A stretch of DNA of 64,000 nucleotides from the NCBI GenBank assembly GCA_025331445.1, contig JAIWNE010000092.1, forward strand, positions 62,001 through 126,000. The letters are read 5' to 3'. The position numbers were made by a program, and so were the translations under genes. The stretch's first letter is position 1. Each line of letters starts with the position of its first letter. Source of the stretch: Blakeslea trispora (Eukaryota; Mucoromycota; Mucoromycetes; Mucorales; Choanephoraceae). The notes beneath the pieces were generated by a model. That model made no database searches, was not told the origin of the DNA, and saw only the letters and a program-made list of their open reading frames with translations. This document shows, piece after piece, positions 10,976-21,900 of this stretch.

Positions 10976-12049
10976 CTGGTCTCAAAGGGATGTATCCTAG
11001 AGAGGATATGATGTAGTTGCTTGGTTTCTTGTCTTTGTTGTTCTTGTTGAATATCGGTCTTTTGGTGCAAGTCTGATCTGTATTACTCAAGTATTGTATG
11101 AGTAATAGTTGGTAACAGTTGTAACCAATGACAGTGCTTTCCGTGTGTCTTTTATTGTTTGAAGTTCAAAAATACCAGCAGCTCAAGTACTTTTATTGCC
11201 TAACTAGAATGCTACAAGTTGTATCTTTATCATATTCATTTGTTTATTGTTCCTTCCTGTATCTTATATTTGTATTTTGATTATCTTTTCTTTTCTTCTT
11301 CTATTGTTATATTTTCCCTTTCTGTGTTTGTTTTATTTTTTATTATTTTTGTACCATCCATATTTTATTTTATTATTATTTTTTTTTACTAACCACAGCG
11401 ATGTCCGGTGTCGTTCTCTCGTTTGGCTTGTCGTTCTGTTTTTTGGAATACTTTTGTGGTTATCTCTCAATTGATTACTATAGTCTTATACTTGTACGTC
11501 CTTGGTGTCTATAGTCAAGTTTTTAATCTATTGTTTGGATCTGCGATCAATGTCGGTGTTGTGACATTTGCTACCGTTACTATTTGACAGCTTATCAAGC
11601 AGAAATTTAAACTATTGTCACGTTGTGTCCTGTTTAGGAAATGCATTTAAAACCAAAAGTCTGATCGTTGCTAAAATCACTAATGTACCTGGTATTATTG
11701 GTGATTTATTAATATTGTAGTTATACAAGTTCTATAGTATATAAGAATCCTATTTTGTTAGATCTTATAGATATTTTAATCAATTTTTTCTTTTGTTATC
11801 TTTCACATTAAATTTTGTTAACTCATTCCTACCTTCAAATTCTATCTTTGAAGCTAACAAGTGCCTAATCTCCTTTATATTTGTATCTCTCTGTGTGTTA
11901 AGATAGTTTTTACAGTCTTCTATCTATTCCTTTGTTTTTCTTATTTTATTCTGACTTGTTCGAATCAAAGGTAACATACTGGGGAGATATAAAGTTGTCA
12001 TTGTGTCCACTTCGTTGGCAGAAGTGAGCTTATTATTATGTTGTTTAAC
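10976..12049 (+). repeat. Repeat unit U, copy 1
   Basis: Part of a family of three long copies (U1 here; U2 at 16201-17106 continued at 23236-23495; U3 at 23496-23537 continued at 42384-43770). Shared blocks in order: GGTGCAAGTCTG (11069), a diverged T-rich middle, a stem-loop at 11833-11853 followed by ACAAGTGCCTA, then TTTTACAGTCTTCTAT (11910), CTTGTTCGAATCAAAGGTAA (11957) and ATAAAGTTGTCA. U3 follows U2 directly, so the unit is tandem at least once. No coding potential seen; open frames inside are T-rich hydrophobic artefacts. Identity unknown: a LINE 3' region, satellite or noncoding-RNA gene are all possible. Confidence 0.6.
11833..11853 (+). ncRNA. Covarying stem-loop of U1
   Basis: CTTCAAA / TTTGAAG (7-bp perfect stem) around the loop TTCTATC, followed by the conserved ACAAGTGCCTA. 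See the copies at 23317-23337 and 43603-43623, whose stems differ in sequence but still pair perfectly. Confidence 0.55.
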
Positions 12050-13892
12050 CACTACACCTAACCCGTGTCGGACGCACGTCGGACACGTGCGGCTAACATG
12101 TGCTTATTTTTCCAACTTTTGATTTGACTATAAAAATTGCCGTTTTTTTTTACAGAAATGTAGATGTATCTTCTAGGCTTCCAAAACTTCTTACAGATTT
12201 AAAAATTGGATGTATATTTTCATAAAGTTATTACCATTTACATTTCTTTTATCATTTCACTGCTTAAAGAAATTTCGCTCTTAAATTTTTTGGCAGTGAT
12301 TTTTCTCTGCTTAAGATTTTGAAGCAACCTGATTTCCTTAATGCTGAGGAGTTTGAAATGTCTTGTCATTTTTTCTTCAAAAAATACAAGACCTTAAAAT
12401 CACTGCTTAAAAAATTGGAAAATACTTTCGGAAACGAGAAATTAAAAAATTGAGAACGAGACCTCACAAAATTAATTGGGGAAAATCTTTTAAAATGGGA
12501 ATAAAAATCTTAAAAGCACTAAAAAAAAGAAACTCAAAAAAAAAAAAAAGACTCTCAAAAAAAAAGATACTAGAAAAAATACAAAAAAAAGAGGTTGAAA
12601 AAAAAAGAGACACTTAAAAAACACTTAAAATGCTTAAAGATGGGTAGTTTGAAAAGCCAAAAGCTGTCAAAATAAAGACGTAGACAACATACAAACATAA
12701 TTTAATCCTATACTAGATCTTGTCAAAGTTACTCGTATAAAAGGTTTATTTTTGAAATACAATACAAAGACGCTAATCCCTTTTATATTTGATAGATAAG
12801 GTAAAGCCAAAGTCATTATCACACACTATTCTATGCTAACAGCCCTTTTTATCGTATTCCATTCCCTTATACTCGTTTCAATACATATCATTCCAGAATA
12901 ACATAACCGTAAATACAAGTAAAGTAATAACTTGACAAGATGTTGTTTTTTTTTATTGCTTAAATACAATTCTTTAACCAAATATTCAAGGTCACTGTTC
13001 GTGATGCAGTTCCTTCCAATAAAGAGCCGTTTACAATCCAAACCAAAAGTATTACTTACCTCCTGTTGTAAAAGCGTTCAACAGTAGATTTCAATAATTG
13101 TGTACTGAAATAACTAAACTTGGGTGTAGAAAAACAGTGATGCTGAAATTGAAGGATCTTACACGTTTGCTGGCGATAGCTCTTTTTTTTGTAGACACAG
13201 CAAAGTCATTCTAGTTTTGTTTACGTGTTTTTTGCTCTAAACTTCTAGACTCTTGTAAGATTGTTGATTGCGCACTTGCATTGCGTTGCTTTGTTGTGAT
13301 GACGGGAGTTTGTTGAGGCTCATCAACTTGGTTAAAATATACATGTAGTGAGTAAAAGTTCATTTAGTAATAAAAAAAGAAATAGAAGGAAAGAGAAAGA
13401 AAAAACTGTCTGGGAAATTAATAACACCTTCAGAGAAAAAAAACTTTGGTTTTTTTTTAAAAAAAAAAAAGGCTCCTTTAATGTCCACATTGTCTATTTT
13501 AAAATTGGCTTGCTTTCTGCAATCTAAGTAAACCCATCTTGACTATCTGTTAAGTTGAATTACATGGCCTCTGGATATCTACACTATTAAATGGCTGATT
13601 AGCAAGATCTCATTTTTTTTTGGTTTAAAAAGTACAATGTTAACAGATATTCTTTGTGTTACTGATTGAGAGAGAAAATCAATCTATCTTCAGATCTCTG
13701 TTCATCTAATTTTCTACGGATTTCGTATTTTTACAGATCTTTTTGGTTTTCTGATGTCAGTTTTTTTATCACGAAAATATAAATTTGTTCAAATATGTTC
13801 ATTTATTTTTAGACATTACTTTTTCCTTTTTTTTTTTTTTTCTTTTCTCTTCCCATTTCTTTGCTTTTTTTTATATTTTGAAATAACAACAT

Positions 13893-14407
13893 GTAAGTAC
13901 TTTTTCCCATACCTAAGCAACAATTTTATTGGAATACTATTCTCCATGTAGGCATGTTATTCTTTAGAGCTTATGAAGGACTGATACATAGATTTAAGGT
14001 ACAAATTGACATACAATTACATTGCTTGTTTACCTTACCATTCTTTTTTTTTCTTTAGGGATTTCACGCTCCTGTAGCTTTGTCTTTTCTGGCGAGGAAA
14101 CTTGGTATTAAAAGTAAGTAAACATTGAGTATGACTCAAAGACCTCTCTAACTGTTCTATTTAGTTACCTTAGACACCCGTAATTGTATCTGGCTATAAC
14201 TTGAGGTGCTATGATGCTTTAGTATGTAAGTAAATGATTAAATTATCTCATTTAGGTTTAAACTTATTCAGTTTTTCTAGTTTCTTTCTGTTGTTGAGCT
14301 TCTATCGTTTTAGCGCATTACCTTTACTTTCCGGATGGCTGTTTGGAGACTTTTAAAGTAAGTAAATGACATTATTTTTCTGCTTGCTTTATAACTAACT
14401 GTTTTAG
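13893..14407 (+). other. Intron cassette of E1
   Basis: Predicted introns 13893-13967, 13999-14058, 14114-14164, 14226-14280 and 14358-14407. The last three have the donors GTAAGTAAA and acceptors TATTTAG, TTTCTAG and GTTTTAG with a CTAACT branch-like motif. Exons of 31-77 nt contain stops in all frames when joined. The splice sites are the same as in E3, although neither element carries a gene. Confidence 0.6.
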
Positions 14408-14869
14408 CATTTTAATAGTCATTTTGCTAAGGTTTTCTAACATTTCGTGATAACTGATTTTGCTCTTTCGCCTGCTTTTTGGCTGTATTTTGCCTATCAT
14501 TTTGCCTAATATTTTGGCAGGATTTCTGCCTGGTCATTCTACCTGGATTCCTATAGTACCCCTCATATTTCCCCCTGTTTAAGCCATTATTTTAGCCAAT
14601 ATATACCATTTTTTTATAATAAAAAGCACTATTTTTAGACCTATGATTCTCTATATTTGACCTATATAACCCAATCATAAAGAAGTGTATTGACGTAAAG
14701 AAGTCCATTTTGTCCAATTAAAAGCATACATTCAATAAAGATACCGAGTATGAAGCCAATTAAAACGAGTTAACGATTGTATATTTTGTCAAAGAAGCCA
14801 ATTGAATGAGGATGTCATGAGTAAACAATCCAATCATGTCGCTTTAATGGAAGCGAAAGACAAAGAGGT

Positions 14870-15072
14870 TCACTCAAACTCTCATGCGAAAACACAAGAC
14901 GTTGCTCCGCCCTGTCTTCCAATGCGTTGACACATGACAGTGTTCCGCTTTGTCGTCCCAATGCGAAAACACATGACGGCGTGCGCCGTGCGGTTAACTT
15001 GCCTGGAACGTGCGTAACAGGCAAGTTAACCACAGAAATTGGCGTGCGCACGACGACCCTTTATGTGTAGTG
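14870..15072 (+). repeat. E1 right-tip tandem units
   Basis: Three units of about 40-55 bp, each starting near AATGCG, followed by AAAACACA or TTGACACA and then TGACAG/AAGACG (14882-14990). After them come a short inverted pair (GTTAACTTGCCTG at 14993 and CAGGCAAGTTAAC at 15018) and the terminus GACGACCCTTTATGTGTAGTG. Repeated nearly unchanged in E2 (32040-32230) and E3 (42190-42383). Probable protein-binding sites of family B. Confidence 0.65.
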
Positions 15073-16056
15073 GCCACCTTCATCCGGCCCAAGCTAGAAT
15101 ATGGTCTTGCTATCTCTTCTCTCTTAGTTCGTGACCTTCGGGTTATTGAGCGTGCTCAAGATCAGTGGCTTCGTCTTGCCTTTGGTGGACACTCTAAGGC
15201 TTCAACAGTGGTGTTTAAACACCTGACCCACTTGCCTTGCGTGAAGGAGCGTGTCTCCATTCTGGGGTTTAAAATGTTGGTGCGTATGCAACAGCTTCCT
15301 GCTGATACTTTGCTCGCTGTCTTGCTTGCCCACATTGCCTCTGCCTCTGTTTCTCCTCGTTTCCGTTGGCCAAAGCTGTTAAAGAACAACTCCCTGTGGA
15401 AACTGGTCTGTCACTCTTTTGTCTCTCCCTCTGTGCCTCGCTTCTCTTCCTTGCAGCAGTGGATTGCTACCTCTGGTGGTGATCCCAAGCCTGTCATTAG
15501 GCGTTATCGTCGTGCTTACCTGGCTGGCCTTTTGGCCAAACCTGATGGTCTGGTTCTCTTGCGTGCTTGTCGTCCTGTGCTGGGTGTTGATCCCACCCTG
15601 GTGCTGCCAATGTCCGTTTGGGAACGTAGTCGTCTTCTTCGTTGGAAGATGGGTTGGTTACCTGCTCGTCCTGTTCCCTGTCGTTGTGGTCATCCACATG
15701 CCTCACGGAACCATTTGCTCTCTTGTCTCTCTGTTGCTTCTCGTCTTGGTGTTGCTGTTGATGCTCAGCCAAATCCTTTGGATTTTGTGCTGAACCAACT
15801 CCCTCGACTTCCCTCCGCTCCTTCTCCCAATGACCAGCGTCATTCTGTCTCTCTTTTGCGTTGGTCCACTTGGTGGCCTACCATCTGCTCAATTATGCTG
15901 GACATGGACATGATCTGCCTACCCGATGTCGAGTTCAGTCCCTGTTCTCAGGATATCCGTGGTTTCACTCTCTTGGAATGGTTGCTTCCTGTCTTTTACA
16001 AACAAGTTGCTCCTCCTGTTACCTCTACTCTTTACAACTACCTTAGTGTAGTCTGA
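15073..16056 (+). pseudogene. LINE (non-LTR retrotransposon) reverse transcriptase, C-terminal fragment
   Basis: About 327 codons open to the TGA at 16056. Opens with FIRPKLEYGLAISSLL, the usual run just after the reverse-transcriptase palm/thumb of LINE proteins, then IERAQDQWLRLAFG. Near the end are RWKMGWLPARPVPCRCG and HASRNHLLSC, a Cys/His knuckle that closes many LINE ORF2 proteins. The catalytic RT domain and endonuclease are missing because the sequence starts directly at the E1 terminus. Any start codon in the E1 tip (such as at 15010) is a chimeric artefact. A Mucorales LINE of this sort (Grem-LINE1) marks centromeres in Mucor; whether this is the same family cannot be judged here. 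Confidence 0.8.
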
Positions 16057-16200
16057 TTCCCTTTTTTGCTCTCTCTCTATTTATTTTTTATTGTCTCTCT
16101 TGGTTTCTTTTTCCTTTTTTCTATTCTGCTAGTTTATTTTTTTGTTCCTTTTGATCCAGTTAGAATAATCCTTATTTTAGCTTGCCCTTATGATTAGACA
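16057..16200 (+). other. LINE 3' untranslated region
   Basis: T-rich stretch after the LINE stop codon, followed at 16228 by TTATTAAATAAACTC, a possible polyadenylation signal. The transition into repeat unit U2 lies near 16200-16258 and cannot be placed exactly. I see no target-site duplication. Confidence 0.4.
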
Positions 16201-17106
16201 CTTGCCCCATAGGGATCAGTCTTACAAGTCATTATTAAATAAACTCTTTTGCCTATAGTGATGACGTGTGTCTGATTTGTTGTTGTGTCGCTTTTCGGTA
16301 CTCTTAAGATGTCAAGATGCTTGGTATTGTTGGTATGATTATGAGAAGGTGTAGAAGTTGATCTGTTGTTATGATGAAGAGTAGCTGTCTTTTGGTGCAA
16401 GTCTGGATTGTGTTACTTTGGTTGATAAAGTAATAGCTAGCTACAGTTGTCGCTGTTTGAAGTGCTCAAGTTGATATCGGTGTTCTGATCTCTCTCTCCT
16501 TTGTCTATAATTGTTATATACTCTACATTTTGTTGTCTTTGAATTGGTAACACACTCTATCATTGTTTTCGTTCCGTACTTCCTGGTTGTCCTGATTGTA
16601 CTCTGTTTCTTATTTTTTTATTGTTTATCTTTATTTTATTTTATTCTGTATTTTATTTTTTTGTGTGTTCTCTACATTTTTTTTCTTTACTCTCTTTGTT
16701 ATCTTTAGCTCTGTTGATTATTGTACTATCTATATTGGTGTTCCTGATGTTCTGTGGCTATTTTTGTTATTTGAAGTTGGTGTCACTACTAGGTTAATTA
16801 GTATCTATTGTTCTCTGATTTACTGGTGTTACTCTCTTTTTTTGGTCTGATCTGTTGTCAAGAAATTAATTTATGCTTTGAAGTGGCGACCTATTATTTC
16901 TGTTATTATGCCAATTGACAGCTTAGTCTCTATACTTTGGTTACTTCTGTTCACGTTGTCTCTTACTTTGGAAATGCTCTCAAGAAAGTCTGTTAGATCG
17001 ATGGATCTATTGTTGAAATCACTATTGGAATTTATTTTATTGGTGTTTTGTAGAAATTATTGGATTGACTAAGTAATTAGTCTGTCTCTTTAAATAGAGT
17101 GCTTCG
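16201..17106 (+). repeat. Repeat unit U, copy 2 (5' part)
   Basis: Begins near GTGATGACGTGTGTCTG (16258), the same sequence that starts U3 at 23496. Contains TTTTGGTGCAAGTCTGG (16389) and a T-rich middle. Cut at 17106 by the Ty3 insertion (TSD CTTCG, 17102-17106) and resumes at 23231. The hydrophobic open frames here (16511-16850) are T-rich low-complexity artefacts. Confidence 0.6.
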
Positions 17107-17401
17107 TATTGCATACAACGGCCTCTTTCAGAGCAATAAAATAAAGTAAAGATCAGATTAGGCTTATTGTGACCAGTCTATTTCTATATATGGAATTCTC
17201 AGGCTGTTGCGTTCAAACGGTACAAACACTGGATACAATGTATCCAGGTTACAGGCAATGTATACATTGTGCTCCAGTTACTCAGTTATCATACCAGTAT
17301 TTCCCATAGTATAAATAGAGACAGAAAACATATATCTGAATAAAACATCTTTCTTTTGGTCTGATTGACTTTTTATTGTTATTAATAGTGAATGTATCAC
17401 A
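17107..17401 (+). repeat. 5' LTR of the Ty3 chromovirus
   Basis: 295 bp, TATTGCATAC...TATCACA. A TATAAATAG box lies at 17310-17318, so transcripts should start around 17340. A short inverted segment GGATACAATGTATCC (17230-17246) lies upstream of it, followed by GTATACATTGTGC. Confidence 0.93.
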
Positions 17402-17461
17402 TTTTTTTCAATCAAGATACTCTCTGTTCTCTGTCTCTCTTCTCTCTTCACTACTTTAAAA

Positions 17462-18911
17462 ATGTCAAACTCACCTGTTTCTTCTTCTTCCCCTGCAGTC
17501 GTAGATGTCGACATGGACGTTGTTGTCCAGGAACCTCTTCCTGTTGTTGCTGCTCCTGTTGTCTCTGCTTCTGTTGCTCCTGCCCCTGTGGTTGGTGTCT
17601 CTGCCCCTGTGGTTGGTGTCTCTGCCCTGTTGTGGTTGATGCCTCTCCCCTCCGTCACGCCGTCAACGTTCTGAAGGCTGAGCTTGTGGTCTTAGGCTGC
17701 AAGTACCATGGTGCCAACAAGGAGGCTGACCTTGCTGATTTGCGTGGGCAAATCGACAGCAAGAAGGCTGACTTGGAGGTGCTTGTTCGCACTTTGGAGA
17801 GTGTGGATGGTCCTGCTGTGTCTCCTGCTGTGGGTGCTGCTCCTTGGTCTGGTGCTTCTTCTGTTGCTCCTGTTGCCGCTCCTTTGTCTTCTCGCGTTGT
17901 CTGCCCTTCTGCTCTCCCTCTTTCCAGTGGGAAGGTTGTGTGCATGACAACAAATCACGCATCTTTCCAGATGTTCATGCGTGCATCATGTTCTTTGAGG
18001 ACGTGATGCGCGCCAACGAGTTGGACTTGAACCAGCATTTCTTGCGGTTGGTTCCACAACTCTTGTCTTACACCGCTCGTCAGTGGTATGACAGTTTCTG
18101 TTCAGTTTAGTTCTGCTTCGCCCTCTTGGGGTGAGTTCAAGTCTGCTTTCTCTTCTCTTTTGGACGTTGTTCCACAGGAACAAGCGGACTATTCCTTGGC
18201 CCCACCAAGATGATGATGAGCCTGGTGAAGGCTTCGAGGCTTTGTGGACCGCTTCCGGGACTTGTGTCGTCGTTCTGGCCCTCTCTGCTTGCCCTCTCCC
18301 GTGCTAATGGACAGATTCCAGTGCGCTATACCTAGCTATCTGCTAGAAAAGGTTCTCTTGGCTCGTGCTGCTCTGCCTGAGCACGCAAGCTGGGACATTG
18401 ACCAGTTGGTGGCTGTTTCTTTGCGTGCCACAAGGACAGTCAAGACTTGGGTTCTCGTGGTTCTTTGGCTTCCGGTGGTGGCGTTGGCTCGTCCAAGTGG
18501 GCTGCCAAGTCGGGCGCTAAGGTGTCCAAACGTTCTGCTTCTTCTTCCTCCGGTCGGTACTGTGAGTTGCACAGGGTGCACACTCACAACACCGCCGACT
18601 GTAAGGCTTTTTCTGTTGTGTCTGCCGCTTTGGCGAATGGTGCTTCTTCCTCTGCTTCTGCTGCTTCTTCTTCGTCTGGTCCTTTGACGTCGGCCGTCGC
18701 GCTGACAAAGGTAAAGGCAAGGAGAAAGAAAAGAAGTGTTTTCGTTGTGGTGCCTTGGGTTGGTCCAAGGCACATCAGTGCAACTCTGCTGTGCCTTCGG
18801 GCAATCACCGTTTCGGGATGATGTCCATCTCTGTTCTTCGTCGGCTGCCTCTGGCACTTCGTCGGCTGCCTCTTCGTTTCTTCGTCTGCTGTTGTTGGCG
18901 AAGGCGCCAAT
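17462..18911 (+). pseudogene. Ty3 gag, broken by several frameshifts
   Basis: Starts ATG at 17462 (MSNSPVSSSSPAVVDVDMDV). Recognisable capsid pieces occur in changing frames: KAELVVLGCKYHGANKEADL with a coiled-coil-like stretch (17660-17815), FPDVHACIMFFEDVMRANEL (17962-18030), ARQWYDSFC (18075-18105), WGEFKSAFSSLL (18128), FVDRFRDLCRRSG (18240-18280) and a zinc-knuckle-like CFRCGALGWSKAHQC (18737-18780). At least five single-base shifts are needed to connect them. The region is rich in CT-dinucleotide codons (Ser, Ala, Val) and visibly more GC-rich than pol. The zinc-knuckle frame overlaps the pol frame by +1 around 18822-18911, the arrangement known for Ty3-type +1 frameshifting; with gag broken this is only suggestive. 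Confidence 0.75.
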
Positions 18912-18920
18912 GAGGCTTGG

Positions 18921-21900
18921 TTGTCTGCTGCTGGCACTTCTGCTGCTGGCACTCCTGTTGTTTCTCCTGTCGCTGCTGGCACTTCTGCTGTTGGCACTTT
19001 GGGTGCGAGTGGTTCTCCTGCTCCTTTGTCTGGTGTTGCACACACCAATGCTGCTGTTCCTGTTGCCTCTGTGGGTGACTCCTCTGCTTTGTCTGCTTTG
19101 TCTTCTTTGTCGTCTTCTTCGGAAGACGATATGGATATCGATGAACGTGTGGTAGAGGCTGCACAGCAATGTAAGTTTGATACGGAATTTTCGAAACTGC
19201 CAGAGTATAAGTCTAACGCTCTTATCGTTCCAATTATTGTAGAAAAAGTTGCCGTGTACGCCTTGGTGGACAGTGGTGCCATGTTTAGTGTGGTTCATCC
19301 TTCGTTCTTCTCTTCCCTTGGCCTTCCTCTTGTGCCTGCCTCTGGTAGTGTACAATTGGGACACGAAAAGTCTTCTGCGCCTCGTTTGGGGCAATGCAGC
19401 CTAAAGCTTTTGTACAATAAAAAATTCTTAACTCATACTTTCGAAGTTTTCAATGCATTTTCTATTAAGGATAACGTACCTGTTATTATTGGCTTAGATT
19501 TGATGCCTCGTTTGGGTATTTCAATTCATGGATTAGTTACTTCTTGGTTTGGCACTACAGGACCCAAATTGCCTTGTCCTATTGACCCTGAAGAAGTAAG
19601 TAATGCAGTCAATGCTAGTCCAGTCGGTACATCTACAGAAAGATTGCATTATATGAATCAGTTACAGCCATTGCTAGATGCCAATGCTAATATTGACCTC
19701 AAGTCTACTTTTTGTACGCTACCTAATGCTGTAGTCGACCTTGAAACCAAACCAGGAATGACTGCATTTCAAAAACCTTATCCAGTTCCTTTTGCTTACA
19801 AAGAAGCTGTATTAGATCAGATTCGAGCATGGATTGATGAAGGCGTTATTGAACGGTCAACGGGTCACACTGATTTCAACGTACCCATCTTGTGTGTTGC
19901 GAAAAAAGATATCGATGGTGTTTACTCCATGAAAAAACCTAGAATTGTTGCAGATGTTAGAAAGTTGAACAACATCTTGGTCAGTAACGATGTTTACCAA
20001 TTGCCTCTTATCTCTGACATTCATCAACGTATGGGAAATGCGACTATCATTTCGACAATTGATATCCGTTCTTGCTTTACTTCGTTTCTCGTAAACCCTA
20101 GTCACAAACATAAACTTAGTTTTATGTGTCCTTTCACTAATCTTCGTTACCACTTCCGTAAGATGTGCTTTGGCATCACATTCATGTCTGCTTTTGTTCA
20201 AAATGTTTTGCAAAACTATTTCCATGATTTGCCTTATGTCTCTATCTACGTGGATGATATCACGGTGGCCACTTCGTCTTCGTTGGAGCATCACTTCCTT
20301 TGTCTTGGCACAGTGATTCAGCTATTGACTGACGCTAAGTTGCAGATTAATCCAACTAAATTGGTCATTGCTATGAATTCAGTTCATCTCTTGGGTTGGA
20401 CTATTAGCAATGGTACCTTGTTGCCGGACTTTCGAAAGATTGCTGCAACTGCTTCTTGGGAGGATGCTCCTGCTACAGGTAAACGACTTGCCTCTTACTT
20501 GGGATTCTTGAATTACTTTCGAGGATCAATTCCAAACTACGCTACACTGGCTGCTCCACTTGACCCTCTGCGTTCTCTCAAGTCTCTTGATGGTGTCTGG
20601 ACTGAAGAGCATACTATGGCTTTTAAGAAACTGAAACTGGCCTTGGCTTCCGCTGTGATCTTGTCACCTTATGATCCTAAGTATCGCTTGCATGTTGCGA
20701 CTGATGCATCCAAGTATGGTATTGGTGGAGTAGTCTACTATGTCAAGGATAACAGGATTCATTATGTTGGAATGGCTAGTCGAAAACTGAACGAAACAGA
20801 GCAGCGTTACAGCACTACTCGCCGCGAGTTGCTAGGCTTCTTGTTTGTGTGTCAGCGTTTTCATAAATTGCTATATGGTATTCGCTTTTCCGCTCATGTC
20901 GACCATCGCTCACTTGTATTTTTGAAGAGTCAAGCTGTCCCCAACCCTATGATGTTGAACTACTATGAGGCAATCTTTAGCTATGACTTTGACATCGTCC
21001 ATATTCCCGGCGTTACAAACTGCTTGCCTGATGCTCTTAGTAGATTGTACTCTCCTGAGTCGTCCAATCTGGAGGAGGGTGAAACCAGCTACACTAGTTA
21101 TAACGACAGACATATCTTGAAAAAGAATAACATGTCTAGAACCAAAAGAAAACAAGCGAAAGAAAACAGCTTACTTTCTGACTCTAAACGTACTTTTTCT
21201 CATGCACGTCACGTCACTTTGTGCAATGCTGCTATGCGCCGCAAAACGAAAAATATTGAAGTCACTGATAATACTTCTTTTCCTTCCCGTCTGGCTACAG
21301 ACGATGTGGATAATCGCGAAGAACCTACTTCTTCTACGTCGAAATCACCTTTATCGAGTAAACGTCAATCTGCCGAGTATATGACACCACCTGAAATGGA
21401 ACGTCGAGATCTTATCGAGCGTACTCATCTTCTTGGTCACTTTGGTGTGAATGCGATTGAGAAAACCATTCATGCTGACGGTATACATTGGACTAACTTG
21501 AGAAAAGATATTGAACGTGTTGTAAAAGACTGTACAGCTTGTCAACAACATACCATTCACAAAGTAGGCTATCATCCACCTAGACATATCTTACCTGAAG
21601 GAGTCTTTGATCACATTTGTGTGGATCTAGGCACTTTCAATGTTACATCGTCTAGTGGAAACAACTTCTTATTACTCGTAGTTGATATGTTCTCACGCTT
21701 TACCATTCTAAGAGCTATTCCTGATAAGAATGCATATACTATTGCAAGAGAGTTGCTCAGTATTTGGTGTTTATTTGGGTTTAGTAGAATTATTAGTCAT
21801 GACAACGGATCTGAATTTGTGAACGAAGTCTTGAAGCAATTAGCTGAGATGACTGGAGTTGATCAAAGGGTATCATTACCTTACAATCCTGTCGGTAATT

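Larger units (their letters stand above)
12050..15072 (+). mobile_element. E1: non-autonomous family-B CACTA element
   Basis: Starts CACTACACCTAACCCG at 12050 and ends CCTTTATGTGTAGTG at 15072, so the terminal inverted repeat begins CACTACAC. It has the family-B left module and right end but neither gene. The deletion joint (about 13690-13740) is the same as in E3, and E1 (3,023 bp) matches E3 without its inserts (about 2,966 bp). The flanking trinucleotides (AAC left, GCC right) do not match, and the flanks are two different sequences (U1 and LINE), so E1 either recombined or lost its original neighbour. It would depend on transposase supplied by another copy. Confidence 0.88.

Noticed and set aside
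11247..11474. Hydrophobic open frame, membrane-protein-like
   Set aside because: T-rich low-complexity strand inside repeat unit U; no conserved counterpart in U2 or U3. The frames at 16511-16850 are rejected for the same reason.
12826..13041. Recurring ~70-codon frame on the minus strand (also near 3427, 24367, 33425)
   Set aside because: It recurs because the CACTA left module is repeated. Frames differ in start, end and small indels between copies, and a better reading is noncoding subterminal DNA.
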